A DNA stretch of 29,391 bases from BQJD01 sp964350265 (GTDB lineage: Bacteria > Pseudomonadota > Gammaproteobacteria > Arenicellales > CAJQKF01): NCBI GenBank assembly GCA_964350265.1, contig CAYGJZ010000052.1, forward strand, positions 1 through 29,391, in the 5' to 3' direction. Shown here piece after piece: positions 20,538-28,361 of the stretch (position 1 is the first letter of the stretch; every line of letters begins with the position of its first letter). A model generated the notes under the pieces. The model saw only the letters and a list, made by a program, of their open reading frames with translations. It made no database searches and was not told where the DNA came from. The translations under genes and the position numbers were made by a program.

Positions 20538-22769
20538 CTAGCGCTGCAGCGCCGAGATCTCGCTGTTGGCGAAGGCCAGGCGATCGGACAGCACGCGGAT
20601 GACGAAGCGCTGGAAGCCGATGCAGGCCAGCGGATCCTCCTGCTGCATGCGCCGGAAGCCGGCACGATCCAGGCGGTAGAGCACGGTGGGCTGTTCGGCC
20701 ACCACCGAGGCGGTGCGAATGACGTCGCGGAAAAACCCCATCTCGCCGACCAGCGTGCCCTTGGCCATGCTGCGCAGGCGGATGTCTCCCTGGCCGGGCA
20801 GGGACAGCAGGATGCTGATTCGTCCGGATACCGCCAGGTAGATCTCGTCCGACGGCTCGCCCTGGCGGCAGACCGCCTCGCCGGCGCCCACCTCGAAGCG
20901 TTGCAGGTAGGCGATGATGCGGGTGGTGGCATCCTCGTCGTCGAGTTCGCCGTTGAGCCACTCGGCCAGGGTACGGGTCTCCAGGTGCCCGTCGCCCCGG
21001 CTGGCCAGCAACGCGTCCTCGGCTGCCTCCAGGGCCAGGTCAAGGCTGTCGAACACCCGCCCGCCGTGCCCGCCTCCGACGACGTGCTCGGCCTCGAGCA
21101 TGCGTTGCAGATCCGGCCGCACCGAGGACAACAGCAATTGCCAGCCGCCGCGCTCGAGCAGGTGCATCATCTTCACGAAACTGAACACCGCGGAAGAATC
21201 CGACCCGGACACCAGGCGGAAGTCGAGCACCACGCAGCAGCCCGGGCCGCCCGCCTGCGTCGCCACCGACTCGCGCACTTCCTCGAACAGGCTGTTGGCG
21301 GTGCCGAAGAACAGGTAGCCCTGCAACTGGAAGATGCGGATGCTGCCACCGTACTGGTTGAGCACCCGCCGCTCGTCGCCGGCACGCTCCACGTAGCTGG
21401 CGTACTCGCGGGCATTCATGCGGTGCTTGATCACCCGCACCCGGCTGTAGCGAAGCACGAACAGCACGCTGGCCGCGATCATGCCGAGCAGGGCGCCGGG
21501 CAGGTAACCGAAGTTGACGATGGCAACGGCGATGGCCAGGACCAGCAGGTAGTCGCCCGGCGACATGCGCCTGCGCGTCCTGCCCAGCCAGTCGTAGAGC
21601 ATGGCGCCGCCGAGATAGAGCAGCAGGCCGCCCAGCACCGGGGTCGGCACCAGGCCGGCCAGGTCACGACCGTGGAACAGGAAGGCCACGCAGACCAGCG
21701 CCACCACCGGCCCGGCCACCGGCGAGGCGCCACCGGCCTGGATGTTCAGCCGCGAACGGTTCAGCGACAGGTTGCCGATCATGCCGCCGAGGGCGCCGGA
21801 GAGCAGGTTGGCACAGCCGTTGGCGGCCAGCTCGCGGTCGATGTCGGCATGGGTGCGCTGGTCGACCTCCAGCCCGGTGGCGTTGAGCAGCACGGCCACC
21901 GCCGTCACCCCCACCGCGGCGCCCAGTTCACCGGCATGCAGCAGCAGCGACGGCCAGTCCAGCGACAGCCACAGGTCCACCCGCCAGGGATTCCACGGCG
22001 CCACCTCGGCCAACGGCGGCAACAGCCAGTGCCGCTGCTGTGCCTGCTCGATGTCGAGGCCGGCCAGGTGCAGTGCCGCGTGCAGGGCCAGCGTGCCGAG
22101 CAGCACCACCACCGGTACGGCGGCAAAGTGCTGGCTGGCACGACGGGTGACACCGATGCCGGCGGCGAAGGCGGCGCCTACCAGCAGCGGCCAGAGTCGC
22201 TGCGGATCGATGTCGGCGGCCAGCGTATCGAAGCCCGGACGCAGGCCGGTGATCACCTTCACCGCGCCGAGACTGAGCAGGAAGCCGGAGGCCGCCAGGA
22301 AGCCGCCGACCACCGGGTAGGGAATGAAGCGCATCCACTGGCCGAGCCGGAAGCGGCCGAGGATCACCAGCACCGCACCGGTCAGCAGCGTGCTGCTGAC
22401 CACCGCGGCAAGCACGTGGTCCTGCACCGCCGCACCACCGATGGCATCGACGCTGATCCGCGCGGCGATGGCCGCCGCCATGGTCGCGACCACCGCCATG
22501 GTCGGGGTGTCCAGTCCGGCGGTGGCCCCGGCGAGGGAACTGTAGCGCCCCACCACCAGCGCGCTCACCGCGGCGCCGATCAATGCCGCCATCAGCCCCT
22601 GGGGCATGGCGCCGGCCAGCTCGCCGCTGAAGATCAATGCCGCGAAGGACAGGCTGTAGGCCACCGTGACCACGCCCACCACCAGCGCGCCGAGCACGCC
22701 TTCCCATGCACGACCGACGCCGTGCGCAGCCTGCTCGCGCCGCGGCGCGGATACGGATTGACCCTTCAA
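20538..22769 (-). CDS. SulP-family anion transporter with STAS and cyclic-nucleotide-binding domains
   Basis: About 743 residues in three parts. Residues about 20-430 form a SulP/SLC26 membrane domain (GVVTVAYSLSFAALIFSGELAGAMPQGLMAALIG, FIPYPVVGGFLAASGFLLSLGAVKVITG, NGCANLLSGALGGMIGNLSLNRS). A STAS domain follows at about 460-570 (IRIFQLQGYLFFGTANSLFEEVRE, VVLDFRLVSGSDSSAVFSFVKM). The C-terminal cNMP-binding domain covers about 610-720 (EAVCRQGEPSDEIYLAVSGRI and the phosphate-binding cassette GEMGFFRDVIRTASVVAE, with its Glu and Arg). It probably moves sulfate, bicarbonate or another anion, gated by cAMP or a similar ligand; this fusion is known in proteobacteria. The start is uncertain: the frame is open into the assembly gap, and the TTG at 22769 is the only good candidate next to the first conserved residues, with only a weak ribosome-binding site. 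Confidence 0.88.
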   Translation of the reverse strand: MKGQSVSAPRREQAAHGVGRAWEGVLGALVVGVVTVAYSLSFAALIFSGELAGAMPQGLMAALIGAAVSALVVGRYSSLAGATAGLDTPTMAVVATMAAAIAARISVDAIGGAAVQDHVLAAVVSSTLLTGAVLVILGRFRLGQWMRFIPYPVVGGFLAASGFLLSLGAVKVITGLRPGFDTLAADIDPQRLWPLLVGAAFAAGIGVTRRASQHFAAVPVVVLLGTLALHAALHLAGLDIEQAQQRHWLLPPLAEVAPWNPWRVDLWLSLDWPSLLLHAGELGAAVGVTAVAVLLNATGLEVDQRTHADIDRELAANGCANLLSGALGGMIGNLSLNRSRLNIQAGGASPVAGPVVALVCVAFLFHGRDLAGLVPTPVLGGLLLYLGGAMLYDWLGRTRRRMSPGDYLLVLAIAVAIVNFGYLPGALLGMIAASVLFVLRYSRVRVIKHRMNAREYASYVERAGDERRVLNQYGGSIRIFQLQGYLFFGTANSLFEEVRESVATQAGGPGCCVVLDFRLVSGSDSSAVFSFVKMMHLLERGGWQLLLSSVRPDLQRMLEAEHVVGGGHGGRVFDSLDLALEAAEDALLASRGDGHLETRTLAEWLNGELDDEDATTRIIAYLQRFEVGAGEAVCRQGEPSDEIYLAVSGRISILLSLPGQGDIRLRSMAKGTLVGEMGFFRDVIRTASVVAEQPTVLYRLDRAGFRRMQQEDPLACIGFQRFVIRVLSDRLAFANSEISALQR

Positions 22770-23209
22770 AACGGTGCTGTGTTGCCTGGAGTTGTCGGCC
22801 GGGTCGCCGCGCTGGCGAAGACCCGGGCATGGGCGTCCCGGGTTGCTTGAACACGGCCGGTGCCACCTGTCGACCCGCCCGCCGACCGCGGCTGACGGNN
22901 NNNNNNNNNNNNNNNNNNNNNNNNNNNNNNNNNNNNNNNNNNNNNNNNNNNNNNNNNNNNNNNNNNNNNNNNNNNNNNNNNNNNNNNNNNNNNNNNNNCA
23001 CGGATCGATCGACCCGCGTCGCGCGGTGCCGACAGGCACCGGCTTCCCGGGTGTGCCGGGGGGGACCCGGTCGAAGAACATTCCAGTCGCTTGAATGAGC
23101 GCAGGGAAGTCATGAGGGATCGACGGCGAACCACGCCCGCGCGGCTCGCCTGAACACGGGATTGGTTAAGGGAAGCGACCTGTCAGTCACGCAACCGGGA
23201 GCAACCGAA
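22770..23209. other. Intergenic region with assembly gap of 100 N (22899-22998)
   Basis: The exact length of 100 N indicates a scaffolding gap of unknown true size. The left flank (22770-22898) and right flank (22999-23209) show no gene that I can support, although a gene inside the gap cannot be excluded. The motif TGAACACGG occurs on both sides (near 22850 and 23152). The promoters of the leftward SulP gene and the rightward TAXI gene should lie here. Confidence 0.7.
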
Positions 23210-24403
23210 ATGGGTTTTGTCCGATTTATCGTCGAGCTGGTCACCGCGACCGTGGTATCCGTCGTGGTGTCGCTGTCGGTGGTCTTCGCCATTTTCTACG
23301 TGCTGACCCATCCGGAGCGATTCGGTCAGTACGTCAACCTGCCCTACATCACCGTGCAGCCGGCCAGTCCCGCCGGTGCCGTGGCCCGCGCTCCCGCGGC
23401 GCCCGCCCCGAGCCAGGCAAGCGGCCAGGCGAGCGGCCAGGCGGCCAGTCCGTCTGCCGGCGGCACGCAGGCGGCCAGCCAGGCGCCGGCCCAGGCCACC
23501 GCCGCCAGCGCCGACTCCATCGTCATCGGCACCGGTGGCGTGACCGGCGTCTACTATCCCTCCGGCGGCGCCATCTGCCAGATGGTCAACCGGCTCAAGG
23601 GTGAGCTTGGCATCAGTTGCGCCCGGGAAAGCACCAAGGGCTCGGTGTACAACATCGAGACCATCCGTGCCGGCGGCCTCGACGTCGGCATCGCCCAGTC
23701 CGACTGGCAGTACCATGCCTACCGCGGCACCGACCGCTTCTCCGACGCCGGCGCCTTCACCGACCTGCGCGCGCTGTTCTCCCTGCATTCGGAGCCGTTC
23801 ACCGTGGTCGCCCGTGCCGATGCCGGCATCGCCGTGTTCGAGGACCTGCGTGGCAAGCGCGTCAACGTCGGCATCCCCGGCTCCGGGCAGCGCGGCACGC
23901 TGGAACTGCTGATGGACGAACTCGGCTGGGACATGAGCGTGTTCGCCGAGGCCAAAGAGATCGAGCCTTCCGAACAGTCCAACGCCCTGTGCTCCAACGA
24001 GATCGACGCCTTCGTCTACACCGTCGGCCATCCCTCCAGCGCCATCCAGGAAGCCATGGCCACCTGCGACTCGGTGCTGGTGGAAGTCTCCGGTCCGGCC
24101 ATCGACAACCTGATCAGCACGCGGCCCTACTACGCCACCGCCACCATACCGGCCGGCCTCTACCGCAACCACGACAACGATGTCACCACCTTCGGCGTCA
24201 AGGCCACCGTGGTGACCTCGACCCGCCTGCGCGAAGCCACCGCCCACGGCGTGGTGCGCTCGGTGTTCGAGAACCTCTCGCGGATGCAGCGCATGCACCC
24301 GAGCTTCGCCACCCTGGAAGCATCGAGCATGATCAGCGACGGCATCAGTGTCCCGCTGCATGACGGTGCCTTGCGCTACTTCCAGGAGGTCGGCTTGCAG
24401 TAG
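23210..24403 (+). CDS. TAXI-type solute-binding protein with N-terminal membrane anchor
   Basis: This 397-residue protein contains a TAXI family (TRAP-associated extracytoplasmic immunogenic) binding domain from about residue 103 to the end: SIVIGTGGVTGVYYPSGGAICQMVNRL, IETIRAGGLDVGIAQSDWQYHAYRG, LRGKRVNVGIPGSGQRGTLELLMDELGWD, and NEIDAFVYTVGHPSSAIQEA. TAXI proteins normally deliver ligands (for example dicarboxylates or glutamate-like acids) to a fused TRAP membrane subunit, but none is visible here. The N terminus is a single hydrophobic segment (9-31) without a clear cleavage site, then a flexible Ala/Gln/Ser/Pro linker (50-101) built on a 12-bp DNA repeat, so the domain is probably tethered in the periplasm. 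Start ATG 23210 has GGGAGC 8 nt upstream. It is followed 16 bp later by a PhnD-like protein gene. Confidence 0.88.
   Translation: MGFVRFIVELVTATVVSVVVSLSVVFAIFYVLTHPERFGQYVNLPYITVQPASPAGAVARAPAAPAPSQASGQASGQAASPSAGGTQAASQAPAQATAASADSIVIGTGGVTGVYYPSGGAICQMVNRLKGELGISCARESTKGSVYNIETIRAGGLDVGIAQSDWQYHAYRGTDRFSDAGAFTDLRALFSLHSEPFTVVARADAGIAVFEDLRGKRVNVGIPGSGQRGTLELLMDELGWDMSVFAEAKEIEPSEQSNALCSNEIDAFVYTVGHPSSAIQEAMATCDSVLVEVSGPAIDNLISTRPYYATATIPAGLYRNHDNDVTTFGVKATVVTSTRLREATAHGVVRSVFENLSRMQRMHPSFATLEASSMISDGISVPLHDGALRYFQEVGLQ
23411..23446 (+). repeat. Three tandem 12-bp repeats coding the linker of the TAXI protein
   Basis: Three imperfect copies of GGCCAGGCGAGC (23411-23422, 23423-23434, 23435-23446) encode the Gln-Ala-Ser-Gly repeats of the flexible linker. 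Copy number could vary by slippage without changing the reading frame. Confidence 0.75.
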
Positions 24404-24419
24404 CCGGGCGGGAAGCCAG

Positions 24420-25253
24420 GTGAACGGTTTTCGCACAACCATCCGGACCCTCGTCGCGCTGGTCACCGTCATCGCGGCACCGCTGGCGGAGGCACAACTG
24501 GTCTACGGGGTGCCGCCGCAGAAGAATGCGCGCACCGCGCTGGTGACCTACTCGCCGCTGGTGGACTACCTGTCCCGGGTCACCGGCGAGCCGGTGGAGA
24601 TGAAGGTCGCCACCGGCTGGTTCGAGTACCAGTCCGACATCAAGTCCGGCGCCTATGACCTGATGATCGCCGAGCCGCACATCGTCGGCTGGCTGATGGA
24701 CAACCTGGACTACGAGCCGCTGGTCAAGTTTCCCTCGCTGCTCAAGTACGTGGCGGTGGTGCCGGCCGACGACACCCGGGTCAACACCCCGGATGACCTG
24801 GTCACCCGTATCGTCTGCTCGCGGCCGCCGCCGTCGCTGGGCATCCTGCTGTTCTACGAGACCTTCGAGAACCCCTTCCAGCAGCCATCGCTGGAGAATG
24901 TCAACGGTGGCGACATCAACGTGCTGGCCGGGCTCTACGACGGCGCCTGCGATGCCGCCCTGCTCACGGCCTCCTTCCACGCCGACGTGCTGAGCGAGGC
25001 CCAGCGTTCACTGCTGCGGGTGGTGGTGCAGACCCGCGGCATGGTCAACGAGGCGCTGGTGGCCTCGCCGAGAATCTCCTTCGAGACCAAGGACCGCATC
25101 ATCGACGGCCTGGTCAACGACACCTCCGGCGTCGCCGCCACCGAGGGCGTGCGCAACCAGTCGGACAGCACCGCGCAGAGCATGGTGCCCGCCAACATGC
25201 TGGAGTACTCGGGGCTTTCCGACCTGCTCGAGTCGCAGTCCTTCGGCTGGTAG
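24420..25253 (+). CDS. PhnD-like periplasmic solute-binding protein
   Basis: This 277-residue protein belongs to the phosphate/phosphite/phosphonate ABC binding-protein group (PhnD-like, PF12974). A signal peptide (residues 1-25, hydrophobic TLVALVTVIAAPLAEA, cleaved before QLVYGV) precedes the GVPPQKNARTALVTYSPLVDYLSRVTGEPVEM segment typical of PhnD. It is followed by DIKSGAYDLMIAEPHIVGWL, YVAVVPADDTRVNTPDDL and AGLYDGACDAALLTASF. No ABC permease or ATPase lies nearby, so it may instead feed a sensor or a distant transporter. Many PhnD-like orphan proteins act with histidine kinases or cyclases, but no such gene is in this window. The start is GTG 24420 with GGGAAG about 7 nt upstream. It follows the TAXI gene by 16 bp, so the two probably form an operon. 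Confidence 0.85.
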   Translation: MNGFRTTIRTLVALVTVIAAPLAEAQLVYGVPPQKNARTALVTYSPLVDYLSRVTGEPVEMKVATGWFEYQSDIKSGAYDLMIAEPHIVGWLMDNLDYEPLVKFPSLLKYVAVVPADDTRVNTPDDLVTRIVCSRPPPSLGILLFYETFENPFQQPSLENVNGGDINVLAGLYDGACDAALLTASFHADVLSEAQRSLLRVVVQTRGMVNEALVASPRISFETKDRIIDGLVNDTSGVAATEGVRNQSDSTAQSMVPANMLEYSGLSDLLESQSFGW

Positions 25254-25269
25254 TCGCCGGCGGCAGGGC

Positions 25270-25902
25270 TCAGCCGCCCAGCAGTCCGCTGTTGGCGATG
25301 CCGTCGAAGATGAACTGCACCGCCAGCGCCGACAGGAGTACGCCGAACACGCGGCTGATCACGTGCATGGCGGTGACGCCGAGCAACTTCTGCACCTTGC
25401 CGGCCAGCAGCAACAGGACCAGCGTGAGCAACATCAGCGCCAGCAGCGCGGCGATCACCGCCGCCTGGGCGCGCACGTCGCCCTCGGCATCCGCCATCAG
25501 CAGGATCGCCGCGCCCATGGCGCCCGGCCCGGCGATCAGCGGCGTGGCCAGCGGAAACACCGAGATGTCTTCCTTGGTCGATGCCTCGCGGGCCTCGTCG
25601 TCGGTGGTGGACACGCCGCCGGAACTGCGCGCGAAGACCATGTCGATGGCGATCAGCAGCAGCAGGATGCCGCCGGCCACGCGCAGCGCGTGCATGGAAA
25701 TGCCCAGGCCGGCGAGCACGCCGTCGCCGATGATGGCGAAGGCGAGCAGGATGGCGGTGGCAATACCGGTGCCGCGCAACGCCACCAGGCGACGGGAACG
25801 GGCATCCTGGCCGGCGGTCATGGCGGCGAACATGGCGGCGACGTCGAGCGGACCAACGGTGGCAAAGAAGGTGGCAAAGGCGACGATGGCGGTTTCCAGC
25901 AT
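25270..25902 (-). CDS. MarC-family inner membrane protein
   Basis: This 210-residue protein has about six membrane helices. Landmarks are AIVAFATFFATVGPLDVAAMFAAMTAG at the N terminus, ISMHALRVAGGILLLLIAIDMVF and ISVFPLATPLIAGPGAMGAAILLM, the MarC (UPF0056) signature, and the C-terminal GKVQKLLGVTAMHVISRVFGVLLSALAVQFIFDGI. MarC proteins are inner membrane proteins of unknown transport activity; the old link to multiple antibiotic resistance has not held up. The start ATG at 25902 is 26 bp from the assembly gap, with only a GC-rich weak ribosome-binding site (GGGCGG). It converges with the PhnD-like gene. Confidence 0.9.
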   Translation of the reverse strand: MLETAIVAFATFFATVGPLDVAAMFAAMTAGQDARSRRLVALRGTGIATAILLAFAIIGDGVLAGLGISMHALRVAGGILLLLIAIDMVFARSSGGVSTTDDEAREASTKEDISVFPLATPLIAGPGAMGAAILLMADAEGDVRAQAAVIAALLALMLLTLVLLLLAGKVQKLLGVTAMHVISRVFGVLLSALAVQFIFDGIANSGLLGG

Positions 25903-25928
25903 GTTACCGCCCGCCGTCGCCGGGCAGC

Positions 25929-26028
25929 NNNNNNNNNNNNNNNNNNNNNNNNNNNNNNNNNNNNNNNNNNNNNNNNNNNNNNNNNNNNNNNNNNNNNNNN
26001 NNNNNNNNNNNNNNNNNNNNNNNNNNNN
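25929..26028. other. Assembly gap of 100 N
   Basis: Exactly 100 undetermined bases, a scaffolding placeholder of unknown real length. It cuts off the gene that starts at 26064. Confidence 0.95.
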
Positions 26029-26064
26029 TTCCTGGTGGTTGGTGTTCGCCGGGCTGCCGGCCAT
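26029..26064 (-). CDS. Start of an unidentified gene truncated by the assembly gap
   Basis: Only the first 12 codons are visible (MAGSPANTNHQE). The ATG at 26064 is preceded by a strong AAGGAG 9 nt upstream, one of the best ribosome-binding sites in this window, so a real gene probably starts here and continues leftward into the gap. It begins 66 bp after the rtcB stop in the same direction and may be in the lysR-rtcB unit. The sequence is too short to name a family. Confidence 0.5.
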
Positions 26065-26130
26065 CGATGATACTCCTTTTCGCGCGTCCGCCGGCCAGGC
26101 TGCGCGCCGCGACCCAGCCGCAGGCAGGGC

Positions 26131-27348
26131 TCACCCCTTCACGCAGATCACCTGGCGGAGCGTGTGCACCACCTTCACGAGGTCGGCCTGTTTTGCCATC
26201 ACCGCGTCGATGTCCTTGTAGGCGCCGGGAATTTCGTCGATCACGCCGCGGTCCTTGCGGCATTCCACGTGCCGCGTCTGCGCGGCGAGATCCGCGGGCG
26301 AGAAGCGCTTCTTTGCCGCCGCCCGGCTCATGCGCCGCCCGGCGCCGTGGGCACAGGAGTCGAATGAATCGACACTGCCACGCCCGCGCACGATGTACGA
26401 GCACGCGCCCATGCTGCCGGGAATGATGCCCAGCTCGCCCGCCCCTGCGCGGATGGCACCCTTTCGCGTGACGTACACGCGCGCGCCGAGATGGCGCTCG
26501 CTGACGACGTAGTTGTGATGACAGTTCACCGCCTCGTCCTCGAGGGTGAACGGTGGCAGCACCCTGCGCAGTGCCTCGACGATCAACCGCATCATCTCGC
26601 GACGGTTCTCCATGGCATAGTCCTGGGCCCAGGTGACGGCACGCAGGTAGTCGTCGAACGCCGTCGTGCCCTCGTCGAGCCACGCCAGGTCGTGGTCGGG
26701 CAAGCTGCCGAGACGGTCTTCCATGGTGCGCCGGGCCACCTCGATGAAGTGCCGACCGATGCGGTTGCCGATGCCCCGGCTGCCCGAGTGGAGCATGATC
26801 CAGGTGGCATCGGCCTCGTCGATGCAAAGCTCGATGAAATGGTTGCCGCCACCGAGGGTGCCGAGCTGGCGAACCCAGGTGCGAAACGGCCTGCCGGACG
26901 GCTCGAGCTTCGGGTGACGGGCCAGCACTGCCTGCAGGCCGCGGCCGACGCGCGCCACGGTGGCCGGCCGGGCGACGTCACGACGGTGCATGTCGAAGCC
27001 CACCGGCACCGCCTTCTCGATCTCTTCGCGCACCCGTCGCAGGCCGGCAGGCAGTTGCGACGCGCTGAGCGACAGGCGTACCGCGTTCATGCCACAGCCG
27101 ATGTCCACGCCCACCGCTGCCGGGATCACCGCGCCGCGGGTGGGGATGACCGCGCCCACGGTGGAGCCGATGCCGGCGTGGACATCGGGCATGGCGGCAA
27201 CATGACCATGCACGATGGGCAGTCGCGCCAGGTTCTCGAGCTGGCCGAGGGCCGAGGCTTCGATGTCGTCCGTCCACGTCTTGACGACAACCCGAGCGCC
27301 CGGGAACTGCAGGGTCGATGGCACGGGTGTCTTCGGGTCCGGTGGCAT
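26131..27348 (-). CDS. rtcB: RtcB RNA-splicing ligase
   Basis: This 405-residue protein matches RtcB, the GTP- and manganese-dependent ligase that joins 2',3'-cyclic phosphate or 3'-phosphate RNA ends to 5'-hydroxyl ends for RNA repair. Landmarks in order are HVAAMPDVHAGIGSTVGAVIPT, VGVDIGCGMNAV with metal ligands Asp82 and Cys85, LGTLGGGNHFIEL and LHSGSRGIGN with metal-binding His residues, VNCHHNYV, GIIPGSMGACSYIVRG, and SCAHGAGRRMSR with the His that is guanylylated. Length is like E. coli RtcB (408 aa). Its ATG directly abuts the TGA of lysR, with no base between, so translation is likely coupled. There is no RtcA, archease or RtcR gene in this window, which differs from the familiar rtcBA-rtcR arrangement. 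Confidence 0.95.
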   Translation of the reverse strand: MPPDPKTPVPSTLQFPGARVVVKTWTDDIEASALGQLENLARLPIVHGHVAAMPDVHAGIGSTVGAVIPTRGAVIPAAVGVDIGCGMNAVRLSLSASQLPAGLRRVREEIEKAVPVGFDMHRRDVARPATVARVGRGLQAVLARHPKLEPSGRPFRTWVRQLGTLGGGNHFIELCIDEADATWIMLHSGSRGIGNRIGRHFIEVARRTMEDRLGSLPDHDLAWLDEGTTAFDDYLRAVTWAQDYAMENRREMMRLIVEALRRVLPPFTLEDEAVNCHHNYVVSERHLGARVYVTRKGAIRAGAGELGIIPGSMGACSYIVRGRGSVDSFDSCAHGAGRRMSRAAAKKRFSPADLAAQTRHVECRKDRGVIDEIPGAYKDIDAVMAKQADLVKVVHTLRQVICVKG

Positions 27349-28230
27349 TCAGGCCGGGGCGTAGCCACCGCGCAGGCGCATCGAGAATGCCGATGCCGCC
27401 GGCGACAGCAGCGTGCCGGTGCGGGCAATGATGCCCAGCCGGCGTTCCACGCGCAGCCCTTCCACCACCAGCTCGCGGACATCGCCCTGCCCGGCCAGGC
27501 CCAGCCGGCTGACGAAGGCCAGGTAGCCGGTGGTTGCGACCATGCGCAGGATGGCGGGAATGGACCGCAGTTCCATGGCGATCTCCATGCTCACGCCGGC
27601 CTCGCGCAGTGCGCCGTCGATCAGCGAGCGGATGGCGCTGCCGCCTTCGAAGCCGACCAGGGCATGGCCGTCGAGATCCTGCACGGTCAGCCGGCGCTGC
27701 CGTGCCAGCGGGTGATCGGGCCGCGCCACCAGCACGACGCGGTCCGAGCGCAGCTCGTGGATCGCCAGTTCGCCGCGGGTCACCGGCAACGTGACCACGC
27801 CCAGCTCCAGCGCGCCGTCGATCACGTCGCGCACCACCTCGGCACTGCCAGCCTCCTTGAGGTGGAAGCGGATGCCGGGATGCTCGCGCTGGAAGGCGGC
27901 AATGGCCTCGGGCAGCACGAAGGACACCGCGGTGGCGCCGCCGCCGATGCGCACGGTGCCGGCGGCCAGTCCCTGCAGCGCCGCCACCTGGCTGCGCAAC
28001 TGGTCGAAGCGGCTGACCAGGATGCGCCCCTCGGCGGCGACCACGCGGCCGGCCTCGGTCAAGGCCACGCCCTTGCGGCCGCGATCGAACAGGGTGGCGC
28101 GAAAATGCTCCTCGAGCTGGCGCATGCGGCGGGACAGGGCCGGCTGGGTCACGTTGATGCGCTCCGACGCGGTGGTGATGGCACCGGCGTCGGCGACGGC
28201 GAGGAAGGAGCGCAGCAGGTCGAGGTCCAT
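27349..28230 (-). CDS. LysR-family transcriptional regulator
   Basis: This 293-residue protein has the typical LysR N-terminal winged helix: MDLDLLRSFLAVADAGAITTASERINVTQPALSRRMRQLEEHF, followed by LFDRGRKGVALTEAG. The C-terminal periplasmic-binding-like effector domain begins at about residue 90 (GTVRIGGGATAVSFVLPEAIAAFQREHPGI). I chose ATG 28230 because it is where LysR proteins begin; the upstream in-frame starts lie within likely operator sequence. No Shine-Dalgarno sequence is visible. It is divergent from acnB (131 bp apart) and translationally coupled to rtcB, so its targets could be acnB, its own operon including rtcB, or both. The effector is unknown. Confidence 0.9.
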   Translation of the reverse strand: MDLDLLRSFLAVADAGAITTASERINVTQPALSRRMRQLEEHFRATLFDRGRKGVALTEAGRVVAAEGRILVSRFDQLRSQVAALQGLAAGTVRIGGGATAVSFVLPEAIAAFQREHPGIRFHLKEAGSAEVVRDVIDGALELGVVTLPVTRGELAIHELRSDRVVLVARPDHPLARQRRLTVQDLDGHALVGFEGGSAIRSLIDGALREAGVSMEIAMELRSIPAILRMVATTGYLAFVSRLGLAGQGDVRELVVEGLRVERRLGIIARTGTLLSPAASAFSMRLRGGYAPA

Positions 28231-28261
28231 AACATGCAAGATTAGCATGATAACCATGCAA
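28229..28261. promoter_or_regulatory. Candidate LysR operator in the lysR-acnB intergenic region
   Basis: A perfect inverted repeat GCATG-N5-CATGC lies at 28245-28259. A related direct repeat pairs ATAACATGCAA (28229-28239) with ATAACCATGCAA (28250-28261). The third CATGC copy overlaps the lysR start codon, suggesting autorepression. This AT-rich patch stands out in a GC-rich genome. For acnB, TATGAT (28283-28288) is a possible -10 without a good -35, which fits an activator-dependent promoter. Confidence 0.55.
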
Positions 28262-28361
28262 ACTATCAATTTTACTTATGTCTATGATTTTGCTAGCGTA
28301 GCCCGTGTTTTCCCGGCCGCCCCGGCGACCGCCACCCACGCAGATGTCCGCAGGTATCCAC

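Noticed and set aside
22770..23134. Open frames on both strands reading through the 100-N gap
   Set aside because: Continuity through Ns is meaningless and the flanking translations show no family features or good ribosome-binding sites.
25903..26064. MarC frame extended across the second N gap to the ATG at 26064
   Set aside because: MarC proteins begin at the ATG 25902; joining across an unknown-length gap is arbitrary, so the two are reported separately.
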